Made by a program: the position numbers and the translations under genes. Shown here piece by piece: positions 29,456 to 42,153 of a stretch of DNA of 64,000 nt. The stretch covers positions 11,284,501-11,348,500 of the forward strand of contig CM034106.1 in the NCBI GenBank assembly GCA_019914945.1, written 5' to 3'. The stretch comes from Typha latifolia. Taxonomy: Eukaryota; Streptophyta; Magnoliopsida; Poales; Typhaceae. The first letter of the stretch is position 1; each line of letters starts with the position of its first letter. Below the pieces are notes generated by a model, which did no database searches, was not told where the DNA came from, and saw only the letters and a list, made by a program, of their open reading frames with translations.

Positions 29456-32071
29456 ATGAACCGAGGGTTCTAAAATTTTGATTCTATTTTGGTCATAATT
29501 CCTCAGCACAGTCCTCTGATGATTTGTTGCAGAAGATTACTCTCCTGAACATACTGTGTGGTAACCTTTAGTATCAACATACCACAGCCTCCAGGCCCAT
29601 AGTAGCTGCACTGTTGTGTGGATTGTGGAAAAGGGCACCCTGTTGGGGAGAAAACATCTAAATAGTTGGCTAGTTTTTTGGACTGGTTACCAACACTTCA
29701 AGGAACTAGTTATGGAGATTTGTATTCTTTTCCGGCTTGTATAAGTGGTTCAATAATTAGAGTCTCTTGTACTTCCATTGATTAGTGGTTTATTGAGTAC
29801 TGCAGTTTAAAATTTTTGATATCTCTATTCTCTTCATCGAAAACAACTGGAGCAGATAGCGGTGATCCTTCAGGTATCTTAGAAAGAGATCATCAAACGC
29901 ATATAAAACTTTCAATTGCATGACGTTTGACGATTCAGTTCGGATATGTTATCATATCAAGGGTATAATTATTTGAATTCTGTTTTACTGCTTTCAGAGC
30001 TCTTTTCGCCACTCTTGTACGTCTGGCAGTTCATTGTTAGGGCAGAGAGTGTCAAGATACATCCATAGCTAAAGAAAAAAGGCATGCAATTGCTGTAGCT
30101 CTAGTGCATTTCTGGCAGCCTAACATATTGAACTTAGCAATCGGCAGTCAACAAATATGACAAATTTTTTACGTCAGACGTGTAAATGATTGATAGTGGA
30201 TAACTTCATCTACGTCACCGTGACATTTAGATTAAAGCATAGTTTCATCGAACAAGAATAAACATGAGAAATGCAAGTAAATATCCATTTGTCGGAATGC
30301 AACTTTCTTTTCCTTGCTCCATACTGGAATCGGCAAGCCAATATAAGGGTATAATTTTGTGACCAAAAACTTTGGCAAAGTGCTTTATAAACAAGAACGA
30401 AGTTCACAGAAAGTTCGTGATCTCACTAGGAGATAAGTGGATAACATCCCAGGATGAATGGATAAGATCATAATATGGACACGAATAGTGGGAGTTGCTG
30501 ACAAAATCCTCCAAAAGGCTGGATACGGATGAGCAAAAAGTTCAGTGTGTTCACAAGCAAAAAAGGGAGGGATTATTTCAGAGTGGTACTATAAATTAAT
30601 TATTCTCCAATGAATGCAACTCCAGTTCTTTGCGAGTGCGAAAGCTAACAGTGCTCAGAGCCTCAGATGATGGAGACTCAAAGAACTCGCATATCACTTA
30701 CCCACTGATCTTATGGCAAATTTAATATGTCAAAGAAACAAACAAAAAGAATATCGTGGAATTAGGTAAACTTAGGTTCGTATTGAAACCTAACTGGGCT
30801 TAGAATATTTTAGGTATATCCTTGGTAAAAGACTAAGATAATTAAGCAACCACACTAGTGGCTAAGAGAGCTAAAAGGTATGAGTTCCCGGATGTTGGGC
30901 CAATGGGCCTCTTCCATTGAATGAGGTGATACAAAGAACTCCTCGCTACTGGTAGTATAAATTACTAGCAGTATTGGAAGTAGTCTTCCTTTTCGCTTAT
31001 TCAATACAAAATGCAACCATATGAATCGATCCGAGTAATGCTACTCTTCTCTCACACAAAAATTGTAATGCTAATCTGTACTATTTCTCGTACTTTCTGA
31101 CCTCACTACCGATTTGGGCGTTTGGGAGTTCATAATTCACATCTATCTTTTGTACTATTGGCCATTTTCAGAGACCTGACATTTTTTTTATACATATTGA
31201 TCCTCTTAAATAGATGAAACTTTCGAAATGCCTTTTCTGTTAAATATTTATTAGATGTTTCCTTTAAAAATTGATATGGAATATTACGTGATTAATATTA
31301 TGCTCTTTACTCTTTAGGGACTATTTTATTATTATTATTTAAATATTTTCCGTTAACTATTTTAAAGAGTTAAAATAGGTTTTCCGTAATTTAGAGATGT
31401 ACCAAAAAAAGAGAGCAAATGCATATAAAAATAGACAATAATTTAGTGTAACTAATTTTCTTTAGAACATATTTATAGAGTTATAAATAGAGATAGCGTT
31501 TTACATCACTCTTAAAATTTATCTCAAAACTTAGAAACTGTGTTCGTTTATGAAATAAGGATTGAATAGACATTGATTCTGTGTAATTTATTAATATAAT
31601 TATTTATTATTAGAGTTCTTTGAGATCTTTCAGTTGTACTATCGATTTTCAAAGCCGACTACCCTCTTTCATGGAGCTGGAAAAAATTAAAAACCTCGCA
31701 ATTGATTCTGTCAATTTATAAGGAATATTTGAGATAAATGTTTAGGTTGAGTAAATTCTTTTTTTCTGGTAATCAATTTTAGATAGTTACGTACTATTAT
31801 TTATATTTCGTATTTCGTTGATTGATAATTCATAATTTTTACGTCCTCATTTGATCATCTGGGATGTCATTTCCACTTTACTCCCTAACCTTTCGATATT
31901 TACATATCAAAGCAATTCTAACCTTCTAAAATTAAGCAAGAATTTTACAGAACACTCCACAATTCTGATCTAATCTCTCGCGCCACTTCAAACCCTAAAG
32001 AAGGAAAAGAGAGAGAGAGAGAGAGGGAGAGGGAGAGGGGGTAGTAGGAAGTAAAGCTTCACAGCTAGCTA
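29456..32071. other. Intergenic region between AAGAB and the ATL80-like gene
   Basis: About 2.6 kb between the 3' ends of two convergent genes. The first few hundred bases are the likely AAGAB 3' UTR. The rest is AT-rich with stop codons in all frames. A GA-rich run (about 32006-32040) and an AAACCCTAA-like telo-box (31990-31998) sit just past the ATL80-like stop; on the + strand they look like a promoter or leader, but no + strand gene follows. Confidence 0.45.
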
Positions 32072-32671
32072 CTAGGGGAGGAAACTGTTCGCGTCGCCGT
32101 TCTCCCTCGCCTTCGCCCCGCACTCCGCCGCCGACGAGGCGGTGCCGTCTCCGCCGCACTTCTGGCACATCGGCGGCGCGTCGACGACGAGGATCCGGCG
32201 GCAGGATGGGCACGAGGAGTGGGACCCTAGCCACGTGTCTATGCATACGACGTGGAAACCGTGCCCGCACTGCGGCAGGATCCGGATCTCCTCCCCCTCC
32301 ACGAACTCCGCGAGGCAGATCGGGCACTCCGCGAGCTTCCCGCCCCCTCCTCCGGCGACGGCACCGCCGTACGCCACCGTCGGGAGCGAACGGATTGCCT
32401 TCTTCTTGAGCCCCTTGGTCGGCGGAGGAGCTCCACCGCCGCCGGAGGAGGAGGAGCGGCGGATCCACGTGCAGCGAGCAACTAGGGCGAGCCCGACGAC
32501 GCAGATTAGCGCGCAGAGCAGCGCCGCCAGGATCACGACCACATCGGAGTCGACGGCGAGGGGCTCCTGCCCTTCGCCGGCCGCCGGTACGGGAAACTGG
32601 CCGGAGTTAGCTTGGAGGATTCTAGAAGAAGGACGCATGTTAGCTCGGAGGATTCTAGAAGACAGACGCAT
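32072..32671 (-). CDS. ATL80: RING-H2 finger E3 ubiquitin ligase, ATL80-like
   Basis: Membrane-anchored E3 ubiquitin ligase of the ATL family; Arabidopsis ATL80 works in phosphate and cold responses. Intronless, as usual for ATLs. From the ATG at 32671 the protein is 199 aa; from the second in-frame ATG at 32638 it is 188 aa. Order of parts: short N-terminus, one membrane span ([20 protein letters not shown]), the GLD motif [11 protein letters not shown], a Gly-rich linker, then a RING-H2 finger C-x2-C-x15-C-x1-H-x2-H-x2-C-x10-C-x2-C with the conserved [12 protein letters not shown]. The C-terminal tail has a further CxxC pair and ends SFLP, as in ATL80. The frame is open further upstream but has no ATG there, and a TATA box lies at 32731-32740. 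The two candidate starts lie in a 33-bp tandem duplication, and an out-of-frame ATG precedes them. Confidence 0.9.
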   Translation of the reverse strand: MRLSSRILRANMRPSSRILQANSGQFPVPAAGEGQEPLAVDSDVVVILAALLCALICVVGLALVARCTWIRRSSSSGGGGAPPPTKGLKKKAIRSLPTVAYGGAVAGGGGGKLAECPICLAEFVEGEEIRILPQCGHGFHVVCIDTWLGSHSSCPSCRRILVVDAPPMCQKCGGDGTASSAAECGAKARENGDANSFLP

Positions 32672-32679
32672 CGGGTCAT
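32533..32679 (-). promoter_or_regulatory. Upstream ATG and overlapping out-of-frame ORF of the ATL80-like gene
   Basis: The first ATG after the TATA box is at 32679, in another frame from the RING protein. It opens a 48-aa ORF starting MTRCVCLLE that ends inside the coding region. Its context (G at -3) is at least as good as that of the ATG at 32671 (C at -3), so leaky scanning would be needed to make the RING protein. Confidence 0.7.
32606..32671 (-). repeat. 33-bp tandem duplication covering the start codon of the ATL80-like gene
   Basis: Two adjacent 33-bp units (32671-32639 and 32638-32606) both begin with ATG and encode [11 protein letters not shown] and [11 protein letters not shown]. 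They differ at only a few bases. Confidence 0.9.
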
Positions 32680-32729
32680 CACCACTAGGAACGGAAGGGA
32701 AGGTGGGAGAAAGGCTCGAGACTGGGGCT

Positions 32730-32741
32730 AGTTTATATAAC
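32730..32741 (-). promoter_or_regulatory. TATA box of the ATL80-like gene
   Basis: On the minus strand TTATATAAAC lies about 60-70 bp before the candidate start codons, which places transcription start near 32705 and excludes upstream starts in the open frame. Confidence 0.6.
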
Positions 32742-35700
32742 GAACGGAAACCGGGACCCGTATAAACGAAAAGGTCCTCGCGTTTATCCAATATTACGAG
32801 GAAACCAGAAGAATCTCATTTGGTCGAAAATGCCCTCGCCTTTGGATCTTATTGACGCCTGAATAGGGATCGCTTGGAGGGCATCCCTATTTATAGAAGG
32901 ATAAGAATTTCCTTTTCTTTTCTTTCTTCTCGTTGCGGGGCAAGGGAAAGGGACCGAGATCCACGTGTCACGTGCTGAGATTTGGTGTGGTGCCCAAACA
33001 CGGAATGCCTTTATGCGGTGGCAGCTGCATAAGAGTGTGGGTGGTGGACGGTGGGATTAGATTACGCCTGCTTGTTTGGTATTAGTCGTCAAACTCTTTT
33101 CTTTTTTTTTTCTTTTTTTTTTTGTTCGTCCCAACTCTTGGTCATCTTCGATTGCTTACCTCCATCATCATATATGGTCATTAGTAATTTGTGGACATGA
33201 ATTGTAAAAAATTTATACCAGCTAATTAATAATAAAATGTAAGCCAATTGTTTTCTCTCTCAATATGGAACTGTGAGTGTAAGTCAACAAAATTATGCTC
33301 AGATAGTTAAAATAACTCGTATTATAGTAAGTTTTTCTTTTTCTTTTTCTTCTTCAGATGCGTTCACTAAGTACATAGAGTGTCAGTAAATAGATAAAAC
33401 TATCCATAGTTGGTATGTTTTTATGTGACATGGCCCAGGTTCTGGAATTATCTTCTCTTGAAAAGAAAAGGCAAAGAAAGTTTGAAGCGAGTAACTCTTT
33501 GGTAATTCCCAGAAGTGTTAGAGAGATTAAGTTCAAATATGACGTGAAATGAGCAGTCTCCTCTTGACATGATACTCTTCACTTTACACTTCTCTGTCTT
33601 GATTGAGAATAATAGCATCTTTTAGGGTCACGCATCTGACCACTAATCATTTTCTCTTAGCTCGGTCAATTGACCAAGATCTCATAGAGTCTCATCTCTT
33701 ATCAGTATTCCAAAGCAGCTTCTCACATATATTTTATCCTTAATTTTAGTAATGGAAGAACTAATGCTGATTCAGTCTCTTCCAAGCTCAAGGGTTGCAT
33801 CTTAGGAGGAGCAAGATGCTTTTGATGGTTCAAATTAACCTACACAAGTATCACCATTATTATTATCATCATCGTCGTCGTCGTAGTAGCAGTCATAGAT
33901 GCCTTTTTACTATAATATGGGTCTTCTTTTGCTGGACAAGAATTTAACAATTTTATGTGGTCTGCCATCATTGTGACATCAATGATTAACAAATAAGGTC
34001 TAAAGTAGATCCTTACTAGAGCAAAATTAATAAAGACAAGTGAGGAACAAAGAAGTCATTCAGGGTATAGAACTCAGTCCTACAATGACTTCAATAGAAG
34101 CAAAAAATTTACGAGGATTATTTGTAACATCTTCTCTTCCTTTCCCCCCTTCAAAAAAAGGCTAAGAAAAGTTTAGCCTTCCTTTCATCAAACTCCTTTT
34201 AATATCAGGACCACTTTCAAATACATGGGAATGATTCTCCACTCACTCCACCAGCAAAAGCCATCCTCTGCTGTTCCTTTCAGGACTAATAATCCTTTTC
34301 CATACGGAGAAAACCCTTTGCAAAACATCAATATAGGAATAATTGAAGCCTCTAATCTCCTCATCCCAGTGTCACATCCATCAGCTAATGACATGGTCAA
34401 TATCCTTAGCACTATTCCTTCTATTTGGGCTATTACTTCAAACTACTAAGGTAGAGGACCCCAAATCCTAAATCATATGCACCATTCTTGTGCTATCGGA
34501 GTAATCACATCAAGAATATTTTCATCGACCGCTCAACGAAGATGGCATATAATTGAAGCTCAGTTTCAAAGCACCACCCCAACATGGGGCTAAGAATGCA
34601 AATATGTGCAGCAAAAGGACCAAAAGGAATAGAGTAAAGCCTTTGAAAGAATCAACTTTGTACAAAAGAGAGGAGAGAGAGAGAAAAAGATCTCACTATT
34701 GAGGATTCTGATGCAAAGTACACTAGCATTTTTCTTGAAAAGTCCTTTTGGATCAGTCTAGGGAGGGTACATTGATGAGACTTGCATGCCATGTCCACAA
34801 AAATCCAATTGCAAATAACTACCTCAAAACTGTGAGCAGTTTTGATCCATACCTTAACAGAGGAAGGTAGCTTTTGTGAGCAACTCTGTGTGCTGCTGCT
34901 GTATGCTCTCAAAATCGAGGTGCTCTCAGCTGTTAGATTCATCTCAAAAAACAAAATATCTTAACAAAAAGAGAGGGTGACCACAAATCAAATTGGCGAA
35001 CATTTGCTTTTAAACAAAAGGAAAGAAGCCTTTGGAAAAGCAACTTTGCCAATGATCCTGGATGGGCGAAATTTAAAATTATGTGGCCCATCACCCATGG
35101 GACTCCTCGGAAGTGTTCATACTAGAAAAACAGGTTCTAAATTGAAACTAGAAAACATCAATTGACCAACATGCTTGTGAGAACTATAAAAAAATTGCTT
35201 CTCGGAAAGGTCAACCTTTTCGAAAATTGGCATAAAAATTATATGCTACAGAGGGTGCCTCTAAATGAGCGGACTAGTGCTAAAATGAGAAATTCATAAC
35301 TATTGTATGGATAAGCTGCAAATATGAAGCAACTGCATGCGTTTTCTCTTGTATGAAAAGTTCCAAATGTCCTCTCAGCCAAAAGTAGTAGATCTTTGTG
35401 TACGGTGTTACAAAAAAAAGCAAAAGTTTGCTCATAGCATATTAGCATATCTTACCTACATGGAGGTCAATGAATCTGCTACACCATATGCATATGCGTC
35501 AAGAACTGGGGAAAACTTCCAGTCTTGCCTGACCTGCTTTTAAATCCCTCCCGGTTTATAAATACTAGTGAAGACATCACAACAGAAAAGGGAATCCCAA
35601 TTTAGTACTCATAACAATAGAGGCCATAGAACCATTTTTGTCCTGCTATAATGATGTTATGACACTCTAAAAAGGGTAAAATCTCAACGTAGCAGCCAAC

Positions 35701-35772
35701 TGCTATCCAAGATGACTATATCAGCTGAAGTGAAAAGCCCAATCCCTCACTATCTGGGCAGCATCGTAGTGA
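32742..35772. other. Region between the ATL80-like promoter and the OST1 stop codon
   Basis: About 3 kb. The left part (32742-33100) is the ATL80-like upstream region, with ACGTG-type sites in ccacgtgtcacgtgc near 32961. A T-rich block lies near 33095-33125. A short trinucleotide run (atcatcgtcgtcgtcgtagtag) lies near 33865-33890. From about 34130 to 35772 composition is slightly less AT-rich and open on both strands for 200-250 bp at 34188-34449; part should be the OST1 3' UTR. I recognise no protein. Confidence 0.4.
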
Positions 35773-38700
35773 TTAGATCTCTTCAATGATCTCAAGAAGA
35801 CTGTCGACGTCTTGTCTTAAGGCAGCAAGCTTCTGCTGCTGGGCAGCAACTCGGTTCTCCATTTCACGTCCACTTAACTTCTTCTCAAAACAGTCAACAA
35901 CAGTAGAATGCTTCTGCATCAGTTTCTCTTGCATTTCCTTCTCCTTAGCAACCAGCTCTTCGATCTATGTTACAGCCAAAGCACAATATAGTGGGTTAAT
36001 CAATAAAGAAAAATGTCTTCCCCTTATAGAAGCAAAACTGAGACTAGACATAGAGCACCACTAAGCAGTACAACCAGAACCTGTCGGGAAAAAAGTCTTA
36101 ATGTACAGGTATTCAGTCTGATCAGAAAATATCTTCTCTTATTTGATTCTTCTTTAATCTAGGCAATGGAAGGATCAATTATCCTAAGGTAGTATAAAAG
36201 CTTCCTAAATATTAAGTAAATTCTCCAATTGTGATTCTCATCAGGGAGTCCAGTGAGTGAATATTATTCAAAAGATGGAAACAAACATCTATATGACAAG
36301 ACTAGAGGCATACTATGATGAATAGGTTAACCCCTCTCATGACACTAGTAGTAGGTTAGTGTTACTATGCTCGTACTTTTTGTATATATAATTATATATT
36401 TATATCTCTTGTATTGGACAAAATGCTAGTTCCGTACGTTCAACTTCAACAGAGCTTTATATTAACTTCAACCTATGAAACATTTCGGTTAGATCCTCCA
36501 CAAACAAATTACCCCATCACTCCTATGAAGAAAGACGTTAATTTCTTAAAATATCCCATATGAGCTTTTTTTTCTTTTGTCTACATTTTCTTCTGTACCT
36601 CTTCCTTCATATATATTTTCTAAAATTTTGTATCTAACACTTGCAGCTTGCACTGAACTGCCGTGACAGCAAAATTCCAACTGGAACCAAAAAGGGAACT
36701 GGATTAAAAAAGAACTTGGTGTTACTATATCCTAGCATGTCCTCCATGCAAGTCTAGGGTTCTCAAAAGAAAACACTCATTAGTACTTCAAGAAAGATAT
36801 AGATAAACAATTTCAGCAGTTCGCTCAATACACTGTAAGCCTTGACAAGATCGTGAATAGAATAACAAAAAGGGTAGTATTGTCAAACCTTGGGCCATAT
36901 ATTAGAAGCCTGTGGAGACGACTGCAAAAACACCAACATGGGTTTTAATTCTTTGGCCAATTCCTTGAATTGCGCATCAGCTGCTTTTCGAGCTGCTTTA
37001 CAAGCTTGAACATCTCCAGTTCTGGAGAGGTCACGTAATGAACCCTCCAGCTTATCATGGACTGCTAAATATTGGTTAAAAATATTCTGGACATATTGCA
37101 CTGTTGCTTGCACCTGTTCTCATTACAATAGAATGATCATTATAGATCTGATCACCGCAGAGATATCTTATAACTATAGTGGGGAACCAAAAGATTATGT
37201 TTACATAATATAAGGATGCCAGATAAGAGAATTTCAGCACTTAGAAATCTCATAAACAATAACTAAATCAGAACAATATTATAAGAGAAAAGACATCAGT
37301 TTCACTATCAAGAAATTTTGTACAACTTTATGAATTAAGAAATATCTATCATCATGCATTTGGAGCACCATTTAATAAGCGAACAGGTTTGACAACATCT
37401 TGATTTAAGTTACCAAGTTATTGAGCAATCTACAATATAATGTGCTCCACACATCAGATAAAAGATGACTACAATGCAATAGGGGAAGATGTGTTCATTA
37501 TTTAATGAAAACCTACATACAATATGTGCCCCACATGCACCAGGGTAACAGCAATGGTCTTGGTCATTGTCAGAGTTTGCAACTGGCTCAAGAATATGTA
37601 TGATTGGTCTGTGGTCAAAGTCAATCAAGCGAATTCCAGGATTAATGGTCAGAAGAAAAATGTGTCATGCGTTAAGGTGTTGACTGCTCATGAAAAGTAG
37701 GGGACTACACAGTCAACAAGTGACTTTCTTATACATGGGGATTGGGAGTACTCAAAATTATTTCTACCACAAATTGGCATGAGAGGAAAGGGAACCAAAA
37801 GTGATACAAGAGAAAATAGTATGGCATTATACCATATGTTTTCACAGAAAACCACACAAAAAATCAGCTGAATAGAAGAACTGCATAAACATAACCAACC
37901 CAATTAGTTAAGACTCGTGCAGTTGCATTTGTTATATTTCCTCCTGGATGAGGAAAACAATGTAAGTCTTCTCCCAGTGTTGCTATCATATGTTCAAAAA
38001 AAAAGAAGACAAAAAGTACATGTAAACTCCCTTATGTATGAACCAAAAGATATGCAAAAGGATTGGCACTACAAAGGTCAATAATTACTGTAAAGCCAAA
38101 TGGCAGCAGCACAAAGTGGTTCCCCCCTTAAAGTACAAAAAGTAACAAAACAAAGATACTAAGAACAAAACCTTTTAAGATATAAAGTAAAATCTTCATA
38201 CCTCATCCCACTGCAGTTTTGCCAGATATGAGGCAGAAGTCTTGGAAATTGCCATGTCAGTATGCATATAAATAATGCAAACAGCAAACAGGAGGAGGAA
38301 ACCAGCGATTAGCATCATCGGCTCTCTAAGCAGTGAGAAGTTGTTGAACTTATAATACACCTAAAGACAGCAGGAAGGAAATCCACAAATCAGAAGGTAG
38401 AATCTCACTCAAGTCAAGTAAAATTTATGCAAAATATTTACCAACCAATGCAATATAAAGGATAAAAACTATGTGTATATGGGCATACAGTAACAACCTG
38501 TGCAATTATTTATGGATATGGATGAGTATCCTACGATGAAGTTTGTGCAGATTTAACATACTATAAGAAGAAGAGCAACAACCTTCCAATATAACTAATT
38601 GATCAGATTAAACATAGCAAGTCTAAAATGTTGCTCACGAGTCATGCATACAATAAAATAAAGGTCATTATAGTGCATGAGGCTTTGGCCTACATTCGGT

Positions 38701-41700
38701 TTGAGAAAGGAGAATATACACAGTTTTACCCTCATATCTAAGGAGGCTAATTCCAAGGCTAAACTTATGACCTCTTGAATGCAACATGCAACTCTTATTG
38801 TCACATGAAGTGATGCCCTCTAATCATCCATATGACAAAGTAGAAGAAAATCTATGTCAAGCTTCTAATGAACTCCAAAAGGGATATCATTACATATAAA
38901 AGTTCAATTCACTACATTCACATATGTGAAATTAGTCAAATTACATGATGGCAAGATAAATTCAGACCTGAAAATATAGGTTATGCTCCGGCACGACATT
39001 AGTCTTCTCCAAGGCCATTACAGGTCTTCCAACAGTGTCCAAGTGTGAAAATTTTACCTGGTACACCTGAATACTGTTAAAAAAACCAACATATCTAGGA
39101 CGTAAGAAGTTATCAGAGATATAAAATGTCTAAACCACCTCTTGCCATTGCTTGGTAGGAAATGGAACAGAAACAGAAATGTCCTTTGAACCTTCAGGCA
39201 AAACCACCTGCAGGAAAAATTGCCAGGAGGAAAAAAAAAGTTATAGTTGGATATTAAAATTTGCATTTAACAAGACATAGAGTTGTAACTAACAAATAAC
39301 TAATTTCATAGATTTCTCATACTGTAAAATTTTTTTACGTCAGAACTGAGTATTCAAGCATATAAAATATATGAAGCAAGACTGCAAACAAATAATGGAT
39401 AAGTAGGAGTTCACTAGCAAAAGTGGAGCTAATTAAATTAGCTAATTATAAAACAGTCCCTCCCTTCTGCCTTCTTTTTTTTTTTAATCACAGCATGACA
39501 GCAATATCTTGCTGGCAAAATGGCAGCACAAGACCCAGAGCAATGTGCTGGGTGGTCATGAAAACAACCATTCAACATTTTGCTTGCAGTTTTTCTGTCA
39601 GAAAATTATAATAGGCTACATTATAGAATTATGTCCGCAGGAAAAAGTAAAAATATAGCTTCTATCAATCAAAATAGAAACATGATAATGCTTCACTAAC
39701 AAGCAAGCATGTATGCCATTATACAGGAAATGATTCAAGGGAAAGTAAGTTCTTCCAAAGTGTAACTTGAAAAGTCAACTTGCCTTTATAGTGAGCTTCT
39801 CAACGAGAACCTCTTCCATTGGAGAGCCAAATGTGATATTAAGAACTCTCTTATCATCTAACTCGAACAGAAAATCTTCGAGCGGTAAACTGTAGCCAAT
39901 TGTAAAAGTTGTTTGCCAACCACCAAATAGTGGAAATCTGGGTTCTATTTCCAGCTGAGTCTGCAGATAGCCAGATAGATATCAATTGTCAATAAAAATT
40001 TTATGCTTTCCATATATCTAATCTTTTTTGTCCGCCACTTATGTGGCAATATTGATAACATATTACCTTTCTAGAATCACCCCATAAGTGTGATGTTGAT
40101 ATATTACCAATTTCATCTCTGTAGTAAATAGAATGAGCCCTTGGTGGCAATCCTGCAATAAGACGCCTGAAGGATGAGGCCCCTCCTATGTGGGGTCTAG
40201 CTTGGTAATCAAGCCTGCAAACAAATAAATAATTAAGACGCATTCGTTTAGAGGATAAACTTAGAAGGCCCAATTCAGAACAAAATCTGAAAAATTAACA
40301 TGGAAGAAGACCTAGAAAATCCGCCTTTGGTTCGGGCACCACCATGAGCAATGTTGTAATGTTCAGTAACCTGAACATTACCCCAGTGAGAAATTTCTAT
40401 TTCCCGGATTAGTTCATGTGCAACTGAAAAAGGGTGGTTGTTTTCAAAGTGAACAGTAATGGTTGAGTAGGAGAATGCAGGAAGGTTTTCAAATGGGCCA
40501 TAATGAATTTCTGATTTCGCGAGTTTTGTGTTTGGATACTTTGTGTATGATTCAACCCTTCCACCCGGCAATCTGATTGTAAGTGTTTGGATTTTAACCA
40601 GATAAGGCGACACATAGTAGGCACTGTCCTGATAGACAACGAGTTGGGCTTCAGCTTGTCTAATTTCATCAGGAAATGGTTTTAGAGAATGTGTGGAAAC
40701 AGATAACACATCCAATGACAGTGTGTGCCCCTTCTCTAAACGTTTGAGTAGAGAAACTGAATAAAAGGTCAAGTTGGGGAGCATTCCTTCAGGCTGGACA
40801 ACTTCAATCGGAAGAGCAACACTAGGACTTTTTCCTTTTCCTCTCCCTTCACTAGAAAATGCCTTTACAGCTGCCAAGTTCTTTGCCTGAACACTGGGAA
40901 AAGCCAATAAAACTTCAGAGACAGCATCAGGACCAATATTTTCCACCTGCAAAATAAAAGGAGAAAAACAACTACACAATGAATTCAACTTAAACAGGCA
41001 AATCTCATATAAAACAAATATGCAGGATGTATTGCAGCTCAATTAAATAGCTTTGTAACAGCATGCTTCTGAGTTCTGACATAAGGTACTATGTTGAGAA
41101 ATGTCTCCTACAATAGAAGTAAGGTAAAATGAGTGATTGGAATACTTCACAACAAGGAAGAGCTTGAATATTGGTTCAATTTGGTTTAAGAATAAAATAG
41201 TATATCCTATGCCTCTCATAAAGGATGTAACGAAGTTTTGCACAGCAAACATTTAAGTTTTTTTTCTCAGTCATCTTCATTTTTCTATTAAAGCAATAAA
41301 AGTTGTTTACTACAAAATAAATAATAATTCCCTTGTGTCATGAACTCGTGATACTAAATAATTCGTTTCTTTCCTAATAGCTAGAAAGCAGAAAGTTGGC
41401 ACTTGGCATAGGAAACAATTTGTTGACTCATTCAGATTTGTACTCTACCAAACATATACAAAGTAACTGAAAATCTTCATTTGTGTACAAATGGCATTGA
41501 CAAGTGTGTCGAAACGAGATGAAGAATCTTATAATAGCTTGGTTGAGTAAAGTTGGCATCATTTAATTCTAACATATGTTAGCACATTTTGGCCATTGTG
41601 GTACTTATGGTATTCAACTTGCTCACTATCTTAATTCGTAAGGTTATTACAGCAAAATCAACTATCTTGATATTATTATCAAGGTAAAAAAAGGAAAGCA

Positions 41701-42153
41701 ACCTGAAACCATGGTAAATTAGAAGAATCCTTAGATCCCAAAAATGTCTTTGAAAAATGTAAAACAAGCAGAAAAAAACACAGCGTACATACCTTTAAAG
41801 AAGAAATGGCTCGTACGATATGCGAGGTCAAATCAATCTGGTAAAGAAAATTTCTCATAGTGAGCAACGACAATATTCATTTACACATCTGAAGCACAAA
41901 ATTGAAAGGCGATTTACCAAAATCCTAACCAACAAAAAGCACAGAATGTATTGCATAATTATTCAGGCATTGAAACACTACCGAGAGATCAGATCTGCTA
42001 CATAAGCGTGAACCAGATCAAGAAACGAAATCGAGAAATCGGAGGAGGAGAAAGCATTACCTGCCGATCGACCCTTGAGATCACGAGATCGGATCGCGCC
42101 GTGGACGAGAGGATGCAGAGCAAGAGGAGGAGGAAAGCGAAGCGGAAAGCCAT
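35773..42153 (-). CDS. OST1: Ribophorin I, oligosaccharyltransferase subunit 1
   Basis: Subunit of the ER oligosaccharyltransferase that transfers N-glycans to nascent proteins; ribophorin I presents substrates near the translocon. Ten coding exons: 42153-42061, 41837-41793, 40946-40312, 40214-40067, 39960-39784, 39207-39139, 39057-38968, 38360-38202, 37113-36889 and 35964-35773 (1833 nt, 610 aa). Residues 1-22 form a signal peptide (MAFRFAFLLLLLCILSSTAR). The luminal part contains ENIGPDAVSEVLLAFP, NTKLAKSEIHYGPF, HWGNVQVTEHYNIAHGGA and FRRLIAGLPPRAHSIYYRDE. One membrane span follows at about 434-452 (MMLIAGFLLLFAVCIIYMH), then a cytosolic, mostly helical tail rich in Lys and Glu. Length equals known plant OST1 proteins (about 610-615 aa). 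Intron 5 has a GC donor (AAG|GCAAGT at 39783), needed to keep the join TIK-VVLPEGSKD in frame. Confidence 0.96.

Noticed and set aside
32142..32765. + strand ORF of 207 codons
   Set aside because: Antisense shadow of the intronless RING-H2 gene, open only because of high GC content.
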